Below, piece by piece: positions 41,910-50,601 of a stretch of DNA of 64,000 nt. Every line of letters starts with the position of its first letter. Position 1 is the first letter of the stretch. Where the stretch lies: positions 186,001-250,000 of the forward strand of contig NZ_QLMJ01000008.1 in assembly GCF_003259845.1 (NCBI RefSeq). The letters run 5' to 3'. A program made the position numbers and the translations under genes. The stretch comes from Actinoplanes lutulentus (lineage in GTDB: Bacteria; Actinomycetota; Actinomycetes; Mycobacteriales; Micromonosporaceae). The notes beneath the pieces are model-generated. The model ran no database searches, was not told where the DNA came from, and saw nothing but the letters and a program-made list of their open reading frames with translations.

Positions 41910-42731
41910 CTATCCGGCGGAGTCGAGCCGGTGCCGGAGTTTGACGAGAGCTTGCGCGATCAGCCGGGAGACGTGCATCTGCGAGATGCCGATCTGCTGG
42001 GCGATGTCGGACTGGGTGAGGTTGCCGTAAAAGCGCAAGGTCAGGATCTGACGTTCCCGCTCGTCCAGGCTTGCCATCGCCGGGGCGAGTGCGATCTGAG
42101 CCTCGGCCTGTGCGAACGCGTCATCGTCCGCGCCCAGGATGTCACTCAGTTCGCCGCTGCCATCAGAGTGGATCGGCGTCGACAACGACACCGTTCGGTA
42201 CGCGTTGGCACCTTCGAGCCCTTCCACAACGGCCTCTTCGGTGAGGCCGAGGTGGGTTGCGATGTCGGCCACGGTCGGGGGACGACTCAGCGTCTGCGCG
42301 AGTTCCACGTTTGCTGAGGTGATCGCCAGCCGTAGTTCCTGCAGCCGGCGTGGGACCCGGATCATCCACGCCTGGTCGCGGAAGTGGCGTTTCAGCTCAC
42401 CGAGGATCGTCGGAATCGCGTACCCCACGAAGCCGGCGCTCTGTCCTGGAACGAATCTGTCCACGGCCTTGATGAGGCCTACCGTGGCGGTCTGGACCAG
42501 GTCGTCGGAGGGGACGCCGCGGTTGGCGTAACGCTTGGCCAGGCGCTGGGCCATCGGTAGCCAGGCTTCGATGGCCTGGTCGCGCAGGGCCGGGCGGGAC
42601 GGATGCCCGACGGGCACCGCCAGCATGGCTGTCAGAAGATCGTTGGGGCCGTCATCGCAGTACCGATCGTTCACCGCGGCGGTTTCGGGCTGGGCGAGCC
42701 GAGCGCCATGGCCGTTGGACTTCGCAAGCAT
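41910..42731 (-). CDS. RNA polymerase sigma factor, SigB/SigF subfamily (stress/sporulation)
   Basis: 273 residues from ATG 42731 with GGGGGAGA upstream. Region 2 (DDLVQTATVGLIKAVDRF, then GFVGYAIPTILGELKRHFRD) is the SigB/SigF signature, followed by region 3 and region 4 with the helix-turn-helix NLTQSDIAQQIGISQMHVSR. This group lacks region 1.1 and is kept inactive by anti-sigma kinases released through STAS proteins, one of which is encoded 0.7 kb downstream. No anti-sigma kinase gene is in the window. Confidence 0.93.
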   Translation of the reverse strand: MLAKSNGHGARLAQPETAAVNDRYCDDGPNDLLTAMLAVPVGHPSRPALRDQAIEAWLPMAQRLAKRYANRGVPSDDLVQTATVGLIKAVDRFVPGQSAGFVGYAIPTILGELKRHFRDQAWMIRVPRRLQELRLAITSANVELAQTLSRPPTVADIATHLGLTEEAVVEGLEGANAYRTVSLSTPIHSDGSGELSDILGADDDAFAQAEAQIALAPAMASLDERERQILTLRFYGNLTQSDIAQQIGISQMHVSRLIAQALVKLRHRLDSAG

Positions 42732-42763
42732 CGTTCTCCCCCGGCATGCAGCCTTGGTGGATT

Positions 42764-42778
42764 GCCGGGGTCCGGGGC
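42764..42778 (-). promoter_or_regulatory. 15-bp repeated motif, copy 3 (GCCCCGGACCCCGGC)
   Basis: 33 bases upstream of the sigma factor start codon. Identical to the copy at 39934, and identical for 18 bases when extended. Confidence 0.5.
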
Positions 42779-42995
42779 AGCGGCCCTCTGCACGGGCCAC
42801 GCCACCAACTTTAATGCCTCTAGAGAGATCTGGCTCAATTGCCGGGCAGGTGTCGCTCATTCCTGCTTCGGCCTGAAGTCGTCGATCGCTACGATCGGCC
42901 CGCTCACGTTCCCGGCGCTAAAGTGTGAGACGAGTAGTCGCTCCAGTCCCCGGCGGCGCAACTTCGCGCCGTGCCGCCTTCCGGGGAGTGTGCCG

Positions 42996-43682
42996 ATGAT
43001 CGCCAGGTGCTGGCCAGTTCTGTGTCCCGACCCCGATGATCAGCAGTCAGCGGCGGTCAGGGATCTGCTTCGCGCGGTTCGTCGGCTCGATGACGGCGCC
43101 GCTCTCGACACGGTGGAGCCGGCGATCGCCGAGCACGGCGTGTTGTGCACGTGGGAACGGCTGATCCGGCCCGTCTGGGCCGCCCTCGGCTGCGGTACTG
43201 ATCCCTCCGCCGCCGAACGCCTTTTCAGCCGATCGATGTTCCAGGCTCTCGCCGTGGTCCGGCAGCCGTGGTCTGCCACCGGGCCGCAGGTGCTCCTCGC
43301 GTGTGCAGACGAGGAACATCAGAACCTGCCGGTCGACGTGCTGACGGCCGCCCTGGCCGAACACGGCATCAGCGGATGTGGCTTGGGGCCACGGGTTCCA
43401 CCCCGGGCAGTGGCAGCCGCCGCACACCGCCTGAACCCGGTCGTGGTGGTCATCTGGTCGCAGACCCGGGACACCGCCGATCCCGTACAGATCAGGTCGT
43501 TGTCGATGGACTGCCCCGACCCGGCAGTGATCGCCGCGGGACCGGGGTGGATCACCACGGCACCCACCCGGCTGGCGGCATTCTCGGTCGATGTAACCGC
43601 CACGGTGAGCAGAACCCTGGCGCTGCTCGGCAATCCGAGGGCCCAGCCGATCCCAGGACACGGGTACGCCGCCGCTTCCTGA
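42996..43682 (+). CDS. Stand-alone B12-binding-like sensor protein without DNA-binding domain
   Basis: 228 residues from ATG 42996 (GGGGAG 7 bases upstream). It resembles the C-terminal half of MerR-type photoreceptor regulators (LitR/CarH): a four-helix part (VEPAIAEHGVLCTWERLIRPVWAAL) followed by a Rossmann-like domain with CADEEHQNLPVDVLTAALAEHGI, where EEHQNL corresponds to the ExHxxG cobalamin contact of those proteins. The MerR helix-turn-helix is absent, and upstream frame sequence is not coding-like. Divergent from the sigma factor gene. Cobalamin binding is inferred. Confidence 0.6.
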   Translation: MIARCWPVLCPDPDDQQSAAVRDLLRAVRRLDDGAALDTVEPAIAEHGVLCTWERLIRPVWAALGCGTDPSAAERLFSRSMFQALAVVRQPWSATGPQVLLACADEEHQNLPVDVLTAALAEHGISGCGLGPRVPPRAVAAAAHRLNPVVVVIWSQTRDTADPVQIRSLSMDCPDPAVIAAGPGWITTAPTRLAAFSVDVTATVSRTLALLGNPRAQPIPGHGYAAAS

Positions 43683-43733
43683 GAACGACCGTCGGACCGT
43701 TGGTCGAATGCCCGCCGACGCACGTTCTTCGTG

Positions 43734-44576
43734 TCAGGCCTCGTCGTAGGACAGCGACGCGGACAGTTCACGGTGCGCCTCGACCTGGCCGCGAATGGCG
43801 TCGAGATTCTGCTCAACCCCGGCCATCACATCGGCGCCGGCAACAAACCGCGGCGGCAGCTCACCGGAGCTCGACAACGTGACGAGAGCCCGAGCAAGCT
43901 TGGCCGGATCCCCGCCCTGCTGGCCGTTCATGCCCTTCCACGCCTCAATGGTCGCGGCCGTGCGGCCGGCATAATCCTCGATCTCCAGCTCAGGCCAGAT
44001 GGTCGAAGAACCTTCAACCAGCAATTCCGTACGGAAAAAGCCCGGCTCAACCGCCATCGTGCTGATCCCGTACGGCTCAAGGTCGAACCGCAACGACTCC
44101 ATCCACCCTTCGAGGGCGAACTTCGACGCGGCGTACGCGGCACAGAACTCCCGCCCAATCAACCCGGCAGCCGAGGTGATCGTGATGACCTGCCCGCCGC
44201 GCTGGGCCCGCATGACCGGCAGCACCGCCCGGGTCACGTTCAACGGGCCGAAGAAGTTGGTCTCCATCTGCGCCCGGAACTGCTCCGGACTGATGTTCTC
44301 GAAGTACCCGGCGTAGAAGTTCCCCGCATTGTTGACCAGCACATCGATCCGCCCGAACCGGGCAACGGCCGCGTCAACAGCGGCCCGCACACTGGCCGGA
44401 TCGGTGATGTCGAGCCGAACAGTGAGCAGGTCACCGGCGACCCCGACCGCCTTCTCAACGTTCTCCGGGTTACGCCCGGTGGCGACAACCGCGTACCCGG
44501 CCGCAAGCGCCGCCTTCGCGATATCAACACCCAGCCCACGCCCGGCCCCGGTGACCAGCAGAACCTTCTTCGTCAT
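43734..44576 (-). CDS. Short-chain dehydrogenase/reductase (SDR)
   Basis: 280 residues from ATG 44576. Classical SDR: nucleotide site LLVTGAGRGLG, DVLVNNAGNFYAG, the Ser in TITSAAGLIG and the YAASK active-site pair. The R in GRNPENVEK after the second strand suggests NADP. Substrate unknown; a similar architecture is common in oxidoreductases annotated for short-chain alcohol or keto-ester reduction. Isolated gene, convergent with the B12-like gene. Confidence 0.92.
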   Translation of the reverse strand: MTKKVLLVTGAGRGLGVDIAKAALAAGYAVVATGRNPENVEKAVGVAGDLLTVRLDITDPASVRAAVDAAVARFGRIDVLVNNAGNFYAGYFENISPEQFRAQMETNFFGPLNVTRAVLPVMRAQRGGQVITITSAAGLIGREFCAAYAASKFALEGWMESLRFDLEPYGISTMAVEPGFFRTELLVEGSSTIWPELEIEDYAGRTAATIEAWKGMNGQQGGDPAKLARALVTLSSSGELPPRFVAGADVMAGVEQNLDAIRGQVEAHRELSASLSYDEA

Positions 44577-44847
44577 GTCTTTCGTCCCTCACGATCTCGT
44601 GGCACCGGATCGGCGCCGCGTTCCAGAGAACGCCTGTTCACGAGCGCGGAGAAGTCACTGCTGAAGGGTGCACCGACAAGCGGTGGGCTGTCAGTACACC
44701 CCTCCAGCAGCACCCCGTCACCGCAGCGGCACATCCCGCCTCCCAGCGGCACGTGGAGGGCGTTTGCCTGCGGAGCTTGATGGTCGGACTTGGCAGGACT
44801 TTGACGAATCCGGTGTCATCGGTTCGCTGTCTTGTGATCATCGGCGT

Positions 44848-45297
44848 ATGGCTGATCTTGATCGTGGCGATGAGGTTCCGATCGTTGTTGAGGTCGCGGA
44901 CTGGCTGCGGATCGACGGCGTCATGGACAACGAGCTCCAAGGCCTGCGCGACAAGTGCTGGGAGAGCGAGATTCCGGACCAGTTGAACCCGTTCTGGGTT
45001 GAGCTGACAACGCTGGCGGAGAGTGTCCGGCAGGCGGGCAGAGCTCAGCTGCCGGACTGGCCCAAGACCTCGAAGGGCTTCCGTTCCTGGCCGCCTCCCG
45101 GCCAGACGCAAGAGATGCGCCTCGGCGCCAGGCAGTGGGGACTGGTCGTGTCGGCTCTTGAGCGCTGGGCAACGTTGGACGACGAGGACGCCGATCAGAA
45201 GTCCGCAGAACTTCTTCGCCGGATTGCAGCGACCGTACGCGCTGGCTTCGATAAACCGATTGCCAGGCCGTTCCCGACGATCAGACCCGAGTGGTAG
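44848..45297 (+). CDS. Hypothetical protein (149 aa)
   Basis: ATG 44848 follows a spacer without a strong ribosome site. The protein is rich in Trp and charged residues (NPFWVELTTLAESVRQAGRA, LGARQWGLVVSALERWATLD) and appears mainly helical and cytoplasmic. I do not recognise a family. It converges with the small membrane protein gene at 45304 (6-base gap). Confidence 0.65.
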   Translation: MADLDRGDEVPIVVEVADWLRIDGVMDNELQGLRDKCWESEIPDQLNPFWVELTTLAESVRQAGRAQLPDWPKTSKGFRSWPPPGQTQEMRLGARQWGLVVSALERWATLDDEDADQKSAELLRRIAATVRAGFDKPIARPFPTIRPEW

Positions 45298-45303
45298 GTC
45301 GTC

Positions 45304-45504
45304 TCAGCGACGATCACCGACAGCCGCTTCAAGACGCAAACCGATCCCGGCGAACACCAGCATCCCAGCGAAGAAATACCCCTCGGCGGGCACGCTGTCC
45401 ACCACGAGGCCGATGACGGCGACCAGAATCCCCACACCCAGCGCAATACTGCCAAGAATCCGAGCCGTGTCGATCCGTCGTCCCCGCGCATCCACGAACA
45501 ACAC
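45304..45504 (-). CDS. Small two-helix membrane protein (66 aa)
   Basis: GTG 45504 (VLFVDARGRRIDTARIL) with AGGGAG about 10 bases upstream is preferred; a longer version from GTG 45561 adds a Cys-rich stretch that looks non-coding. Two hydrophobic segments (LGSIALGVGILVAVIGLVVD and FFAGMLVFAGIGLRL) flank a short Pro-Glu loop. Function unknown. Confidence 0.55.
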   Translation of the reverse strand: MLFVDARGRRIDTARILGSIALGVGILVAVIGLVVDSVPAEGYFFAGMLVFAGIGLRLEAAVGDRR

Positions 45505-45713
45505 CGTAAGACCACTCCCTGACGCGAAGCAGCAACATCGACATGCACCGATTACCTTCACGGCCCGCTGCCCGCCGGTACAGTTTCTGAGCAGGTTGAA
45601 GCTTTGATCGCCGCATACAGCATGTGAGTCTTTGTGTCTTTTGGTAGTTATGAGAGTGAAGCCGCCTCGCGTTGACGCCAGGGGTCACCCGCCTGCCTCC
45701 AAACAGAGGACCC

Positions 45714-47291
45714 ATGACTCGGTCACGCCGTCTCGCCGCCCTCACGATGCTCGCTGCGGCAGTGCTCGCCCCGTTCTCAGCCCCGGCCGAAACCACTCCG
45801 GCCGCAGCCGCTCCGGCCGGCACCGAAGGCAGCGTCTACCTGCGAAACCTCACGCTGCCCACCAACGGCAGCGCCGTCGAGGAGAGCCTGTTCGTGCTGA
45901 TGTTCGCGGACGAGCCGGGCTGGGCCGACAGCCTCACTCTCACCATCGACACGACCCAGGTGGGGGTAGCCGACGTGGATGTCGCCACCCAGTCGGAAGG
46001 GAAGTGCTCGACCGGCCCCGTCGTCCGATGCGTCATGCCGGGTCCGCACCGCGTCTTCGAGCGTCCCGACGACGGCACCAGCGGCTACATGACATTCGGG
46101 CTGGTCTCGCTGCGCCTGACACCCCAGCCGACCGCGGCCGCCGGCGACTCCGGCACCCTGTCGGTCGCGACCACGATCGACGACGGCCCCACCAGCACCG
46201 AGACCGCCACCATCCGCATCGGCGAGGGCGTCAACCTCACGGCAGTCGACGACAAACCCCGTTCGGTCACTCCCGGCGGCTCGCTCACGCTCACGCCGAG
46301 GGTACGCAACAGCGGCCCGACCGCCGTCGAAGGACTGACCGCCGTCATCAGCACCGCTCCGGGCGTCCTGGCCGGCACCAACTTCGGCAACTGCACCTAC
46401 GGGTACGCCATCTCCTGCACCTTCGACACGACACTGGCCGCGGGCGCCACCTACCAGGTCGCCGCGCCGTTCACGCTCCGTGTGCCCGGCGACGCGGCAG
46501 CAGCCAGCCAGACCTCCATGGACGTGCAATGGCTGACCGCCGCCGAATGGGAGGACTGGCAGGCCGAGTACAGCGCCCTGCCCGACGGCCGGCCGGGCAC
46601 CGGGGCTGTCCTCGAACTCGACGAGGTCGACGTATCAGCGGCCGGCGTCCCCCAAGCCGACACCGACAACGACGACAACGGCTCCCACACCACCGTGACA
46701 GTCGCCGGCGTCCGGCGTACCGACGTGGTTGCCTTTGGAGCGGCGATCCCCGGCAGCGAGGGTGACCACACGCTGAAGGTCGGGCTAGCCAACGAGGGCC
46801 CGGGAACGTTGCGGCACCCGCCTTTCATCAACAACGCGCCCGTCGTTCAGGTAACCCTGCCGGCGCCGATGACTGTCGTCACCGCGGATGAACGCTGCTT
46901 TTCGGTGTACGAGGGAGATGACCAGCCGGCCGTGTTCCAGTGCAGGTTGGAGTCGATGACGCTGCGGCCCGGCCAGCACCTGACGTTCGCCTTCACCGTC
47001 CGCAACACCGAACAGGTGCACAATGAGGAAGGCTCGGTGCAGGTAGCCCTGTTCGAGGACGACGGCGCCGGCGTCGACCGGAATCCCCGCAACAACCACG
47101 CCGCCATCAAGGTCACCGCAACCGGCAGCAAGGACGAACTTCCCATCACCGGCCCCGGCGCGACGACAATCGGAGGCATCGGCCTCGCACTCATCCTCGC
47201 CGGAGCCACCCTCGTCGCAACACCGCGGCGGCCACAGGCCCTCACCCGCCGACGGAATGCCACGCAAAACCCGGCTCGCGCAGATCACTGA
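45714..47291 (+). CDS. LPXTG-type cell-surface protein with DUF11/CARDB-like repeats
   Basis: 525 residues from ATG 45714 (AGAGGA upstream). A signal peptide ends near APAETTPA; the body consists of beta-sandwich repeats (SVTPGGSLTLTPRVRNSGPT, HTLKVGLANEGPGTLRHPP, LTFAFTVRNTEQVHNEEGS) of the DUF11/CARDB kind. The C-terminus has LPITG, a membrane helix (GGIGLALILAGATLVA) and an Arg-rich tail, the pattern of sortase substrates in actinobacteria. Likely attached to the cell wall; ligand unknown. Confidence 0.82.
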   Translation: MTRSRRLAALTMLAAAVLAPFSAPAETTPAAAAPAGTEGSVYLRNLTLPTNGSAVEESLFVLMFADEPGWADSLTLTIDTTQVGVADVDVATQSEGKCSTGPVVRCVMPGPHRVFERPDDGTSGYMTFGLVSLRLTPQPTAAAGDSGTLSVATTIDDGPTSTETATIRIGEGVNLTAVDDKPRSVTPGGSLTLTPRVRNSGPTAVEGLTAVISTAPGVLAGTNFGNCTYGYAISCTFDTTLAAGATYQVAAPFTLRVPGDAAAASQTSMDVQWLTAAEWEDWQAEYSALPDGRPGTGAVLELDEVDVSAAGVPQADTDNDDNGSHTTVTVAGVRRTDVVAFGAAIPGSEGDHTLKVGLANEGPGTLRHPPFINNAPVVQVTLPAPMTVVTADERCFSVYEGDDQPAVFQCRLESMTLRPGQHLTFAFTVRNTEQVHNEEGSVQVALFEDDGAGVDRNPRNNHAAIKVTATGSKDELPITGPGATTIGGIGLALILAGATLVATPRRPQALTRRRNATQNPARADH

Positions 47292-47458
47292 GCACCGGGC
47301 CGCTGCAAGGTTCCAGCCGCCATCACGGCCTCCGCCAGCGACCTGATGACTATCGCGGGTCTGCCCAGGAGTACGCCTACCTCGTGCCGCCTGGTCTCCT
47401 GCGGCTCGACGGCGGCGTAATCCAGGTCTCGGGGTGTGTGAACTCCGAGGCTTCGGTA

Positions 47459-47875
47459 TCAGAGGTGCTTAACGACGCGGAAGCGTTTGAGCACCGCCTG
47501 GGTGTCGTCGGTGATCGTGAAGGTGGGGTTGCCCAGCCAGCCGCGATAGTCCTCGCTGTGCCAGTAGGCCTCATGGTCAACGCGCCACTCGGCCACCGTC
47601 ATGAAGCCCTCACCCTCGTCGATGGCATGCGCCAGATCGACGTCGCCGACCCGGGCGATGCGGACCTCGGTCACCTCGAGCACGGCGACCGGGCGACCAG
47701 CCGAGTCGATCAAAGCCGAGCGACTGCCCACGTTGGGCAGCGGTTCGGGCTCGACCTCGTAATCCTGCAGCAGGCCGGTGGTGCTGGTCTTGCGCCCGTC
47801 GAGCACAGCGGCGACCAGCTGGTCGCGCAGCGGGCCGGGAAAGGCGAGTTCGAAGTGCGGCAGCTCGTCGGTCAC
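47459..47875 (-). CDS. ASCH-domain protein
   Basis: 138 residues from GTG 47875. ASCH/PUA-like beta barrel: FPGPLRDQLVAAVLDGRKTSTTGLL with the conserved GxKxxT pattern (GRKTST), then ALIDSAGRPVAVLEVTEVRI and EGEGFMTVAEWRVDHEAYW. ASCH proteins bind RNA or nucleosides; some hydrolyse N4-acetylcytidine. Specific activity cannot be read. Confidence 0.85.
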   Translation of the reverse strand: MTDELPHFELAFPGPLRDQLVAAVLDGRKTSTTGLLQDYEVEPEPLPNVGSRSALIDSAGRPVAVLEVTEVRIARVGDVDLAHAIDEGEGFMTVAEWRVDHEAYWHSEDYRGWLGNPTFTITDDTQAVLKRFRVVKHL

Positions 47876-48298
47876 CAGGCGAGGTTAGTGGGCCACGGCC
47901 TGCCTGCGCGCCCCGCTTTCTCCACCCCATAGCGCTTCGAGGCGACTATGCAAAGCGACGGGCAACATCCTCATCTGGCACCCCTCTGTGTCAAGAGCTT
48001 CAGCGCAGTCCTAGTGCCTCGGCGCGGGCGCACTCTCATGCCGCAGCGATGCTGATGCGTGGTCGGTTCGAGTAGTCCTGGCGGCTGGTCGGGACCGGCT
48101 TCCCGGAGGATCAGACCTGCTGCGGGGAGGGCGGACCAGGGGATATGACTATCTCCGCGGCCCTCGAACCCACGCCGAGGACGTCCGACCCGCGGCTGGT
48201 TCGGGCTGCGGTTGCCGTCTATCGCTCACCTGCAGGTGGCGAAGCCTGTGCCGATGAGAGGACGCGCGACGTCTTAAGCCCGGGGTAGGTTTCCCGGC
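47876..48298. other. 423-bp intergenic region, no feature found
   Basis: Between the divergent ASCH and hypothetical genes. I see no hairpin with a U-tract, no tRNA-like fold, no clear palindrome and no reading frame with protein-like content. Confidence 0.5.
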
Positions 48299-48607
48299 AT
48301 GGTCCATCACATCGACCACGGCGCGTCGGGCGCGATCCGACGCTTTGCCGGATGGGTGGCGCGTGGCTCAGTCGGCCATCCTCTGCTCGACGGAATCAAC
48401 TACTGGGACGAGTTGAAGGACTCGCCATCGCAGATGGAGACATGCTTCGCGATCTTCGTCAACGTCCTTGAGCTGGACGACGATGGGATGCCTCTCAACG
48501 AGAAATACGCCGAACGCCGAGCCGCTACATGGCTTCACCAGTACTGCACTGGTGAGCTTCCACCTGGTGAGGCCGAGTTGGAGCCATGGGAGTGCGAGCT
48601 GTTCTGA
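48299..48607 (+). CDS. Hypothetical protein (102 aa)
   Basis: ATG 48299. Sequence features: an N-terminal amphipathic part, INYWDELKDSPSQMETCFAI and FVNVLELDDDGMPLNEKYAE, ending in an acidic ELEPWECELF. Acidic and soluble. It is of the type found among orphan immunity-like genes of actinobacteria, but no family can be named with certainty. A second small gene follows 61 bases downstream on the same strand. Confidence 0.65.
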   Translation: MVHHIDHGASGAIRRFAGWVARGSVGHPLLDGINYWDELKDSPSQMETCFAIFVNVLELDDDGMPLNEKYAERRAATWLHQYCTGELPPGEAELEPWECELF

Positions 48608-48668
48608 TCGCGCCCGGACATGCCGATGAGCGGATGTCGTGCTCTGCCGATCCGCATACGATGCACCG

Positions 48669-49199
48669 GTGACTGACGAGGACCGGGTGCTGCCGAGTGC
48701 GCTGGACGAAGCCCACAATCTCGGCTTCTTCTGGGAGCACGACGGGTACGACTTCCAGCCGGACACGGAGTTCGAGTGGTCCGTCGAAACCACCGAGTGG
48801 TGGCACGTGTGGACGAACAATACTGCTGCGGGAGACGCGCCGTTCCGGGTCTTCGGAGTCGACGGCAGTGGCGGCAAGGTGGCGTTCTGGGCCCGTGTGC
48901 CAGGCGCGTCAATCGAGGGTCAACCCATCGTGTTCCTCGGCTCCGAGGGCGAGATATGCGTGGTCGCTCACGACCTCAACGATTACCTGTGGCTGCTGGC
49001 GAACGGCGTCGGGCCACTGGAAATGGTTGACGGAATCCACCGCGATCCGGAGCCCGTCGCGGCGCTTGTGGCGCATGCGCAACGTCAAACCGGCACCTCA
49101 GCACGCAGTCTCAAAGCAGTTCTGGACGCCGCTGCTTCCGAGCTGCCGGCCCTGACCGCCCTAATCGAATCAACGGGGAGGCAGGCAAGCCCGATCTGA
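48669..49199 (+). CDS. SUKH/SMI1-KNR4-like hypothetical protein (176 aa)
   Basis: GTG 48669 (VTDEDRVLPSALDEAHNLGF). The segment PIVFLGSEGEICVVAHDLND and YLWLLANGVGPLE resembles the C-terminal strand-helix part of SMI1/KNR4-type immunity proteins. Strongly acidic, cytoplasmic. Family placement is tentative. Part of a run of small unrelated genes between 48.3 and 51 kb. Confidence 0.6.
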   Translation: MTDEDRVLPSALDEAHNLGFFWEHDGYDFQPDTEFEWSVETTEWWHVWTNNTAAGDAPFRVFGVDGSGGKVAFWARVPGASIEGQPIVFLGSEGEICVVAHDLNDYLWLLANGVGPLEMVDGIHRDPEPVAALVAHAQRQTGTSARSLKAVLDAAASELPALTALIESTGRQASPI

Positions 49200-49369
49200 G
49201 CGGCGGACATGCCTCCGTTTCGACTTGGGCTGAGTCCGGATCTGCCGCTGCCCGCCTGCCTGCCGGCCCACCGCCGTCACGACCCGCGGTCGGCGGCGAC
49301 GAACCGGCGACGTGTCGTGCCGAGTTGAGTACGTTTCCAGGTGCGCCTGGCGGACCTTCACCCCGGTGA

Positions 49370-49807
49370 TCAGCCAGAGAATTTCTCGCGGTTGATGGCT
49401 CGCTCCCACTCGCCAATGAAGGTTTCCGCAATGCCGGAGTCCATTCGGCCAGCTTCCACCATGCCAATGAACTCGTTGGCGTACTCAAATTGGAACGATG
49501 CGCCCGAATTGCCCGAGAGGCGACAGATCTCACCGACCAGCTCCTTGACCTCTTCCAGGTGGGCACTGTCTACCTGGGGGTCGATCTCATCGCCCCATGG
49601 CGGTAGGGCCGTATAGAGCTGCAGCCCAAACCCGACCCAGCGGGGGCTAGAGTCGCCTGACTGATCGAGGACCTGGGGCGGGTCGATTACCCAGTTCCGC
49701 CGGCCGGCAAGCCGCTGAGCTGATGAAACCATCGCATCAACGATGGATGCGGTGGAATCTCCCTCCAGCGAGACAACGAGCCGGTCGACGGGATGGTCTT
49801 CTCGCAC
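49370..49807 (-). CDS. Hypothetical protein (145 aa)
   Basis: GTG 49807 is chosen because GGAGGG lies 5-6 bases upstream. The sequence (DRLVVSLEGDSTASIVDAMV, then RRNWVIDPPQVLDQ and SGASFQFEYANEFIGMV) is acidic and mixed alpha/beta; it looks like the orphan immunity-type proteins that detect or neutralise toxins, but without recognised domain. Confidence 0.6.
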   Translation of the reverse strand: MREDHPVDRLVVSLEGDSTASIVDAMVSSAQRLAGRRNWVIDPPQVLDQSGDSSPRWVGFGLQLYTALPPWGDEIDPQVDSAHLEEVKELVGEICRLSGNSGASFQFEYANEFIGMVEAGRMDSGIAETFIGEWERAINREKFSG

Positions 49808-50130
49808 AGAGTCCCTCCAATTGGCCGGATGGCCAAACCATCGGCTTGGCTGACGCCCGCGGAACCGCAATCCAGCCGCATGCGCCAAGCCACCGCAGCG
49901 GGTTGGCCGCATGATCTCATAGCGGAAGGCGACGATTTGCCTGACCGAAACCTTCTGGGCCCACAGGTGTACTGATCTGCCGCCGTCCGTGCATGCCGAG
50001 CCACCGCGAAGCCATCACGGGTCGTAGCCAGGGGACGTCGTCGCCAACATGTGGCTTCCCGACGAGCGCGGACCTGAGATGGCTCGGCTTGAAGCCTGTC
50101 GCTGGTACCCCATCGGATGTGCCTGCTGGA
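49808..50130. other. 323-bp intergenic region, nothing recognised
   Basis: Between two minus-strand hypothetical genes. No terminator-like hairpin or protein-like frame seen. Confidence 0.45.
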
Positions 50131-50595
50131 TTACAGGGCGATCGGGCGATAGGCCAGCGCAGCGTTGACGATTGCTTCCGCCGTCGCTTCCTTCAGCTCG
50201 CTCGGCGGGTGGAAGATCAGGCTGCTCGCGCCCGGCATCACGGTGTTGAGATCGAACGCTGCGATGTACCAGTCGTCGGTGGGGTCGGCCAGAATGTGCC
50301 GCACGATCTCGACCAGCTCGTCTCTGGTGACATCGGGCAGTCGGACCGGCGGCGGCGCGCATGCCCACTCGACCAGTTCTGCGCGGTCTGACGCTCCGCA
50401 GCGATAGTGAAAGTCATCTACCCCGAAGTTGTGGCCAGTGGTCTGGTTGAGCGTCTCAATTGCGCCGGCGGCGTCCTCACCTCGATCAACGAGCTGTTCA
50501 ATCTGCAAAATCGTTGTCCAGATCGCGTCTCGCCGCTCAGGCGTAACCGGTCGACGCCGCAACTCGTCGCGCGGTCCTGGCGGTACGGGCAGCAC
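50131..50595 (-). CDS. Hypothetical protein (154 aa), immunity-like
   Basis: Starts at GTG 50595, 7 bases after the stop of the NTF2-like gene, so probably cotranscribed. RRDAIWTTILQIEQLVDRGE, TLNQTTGHNFGVDDFHYRCG and TRDELVEIVRHILADPTDDW suggest a helical acidic protein similar to bacteriocin-immunity-like orphans. No firm family. Confidence 0.6.
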   Translation of the reverse strand: MLPVPPGPRDELRRRPVTPERRDAIWTTILQIEQLVDRGEDAAGAIETLNQTTGHNFGVDDFHYRCGASDRAELVEWACAPPPVRLPDVTRDELVEIVRHILADPTDDWYIAAFDLNTVMPGASSLIFHPPSELKEATAEAIVNAALAYRPIAL

Positions 50596-50601
50596 CTTTG
50601 C

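Noticed and set aside
49913..50130. Possible start extension of the 49370-49807 gene to ATG 49912
   Set aside because: The extra 35 residues are basic and low in similarity to the acidic rest, whereas GTG 49807 has a good ribosome site.
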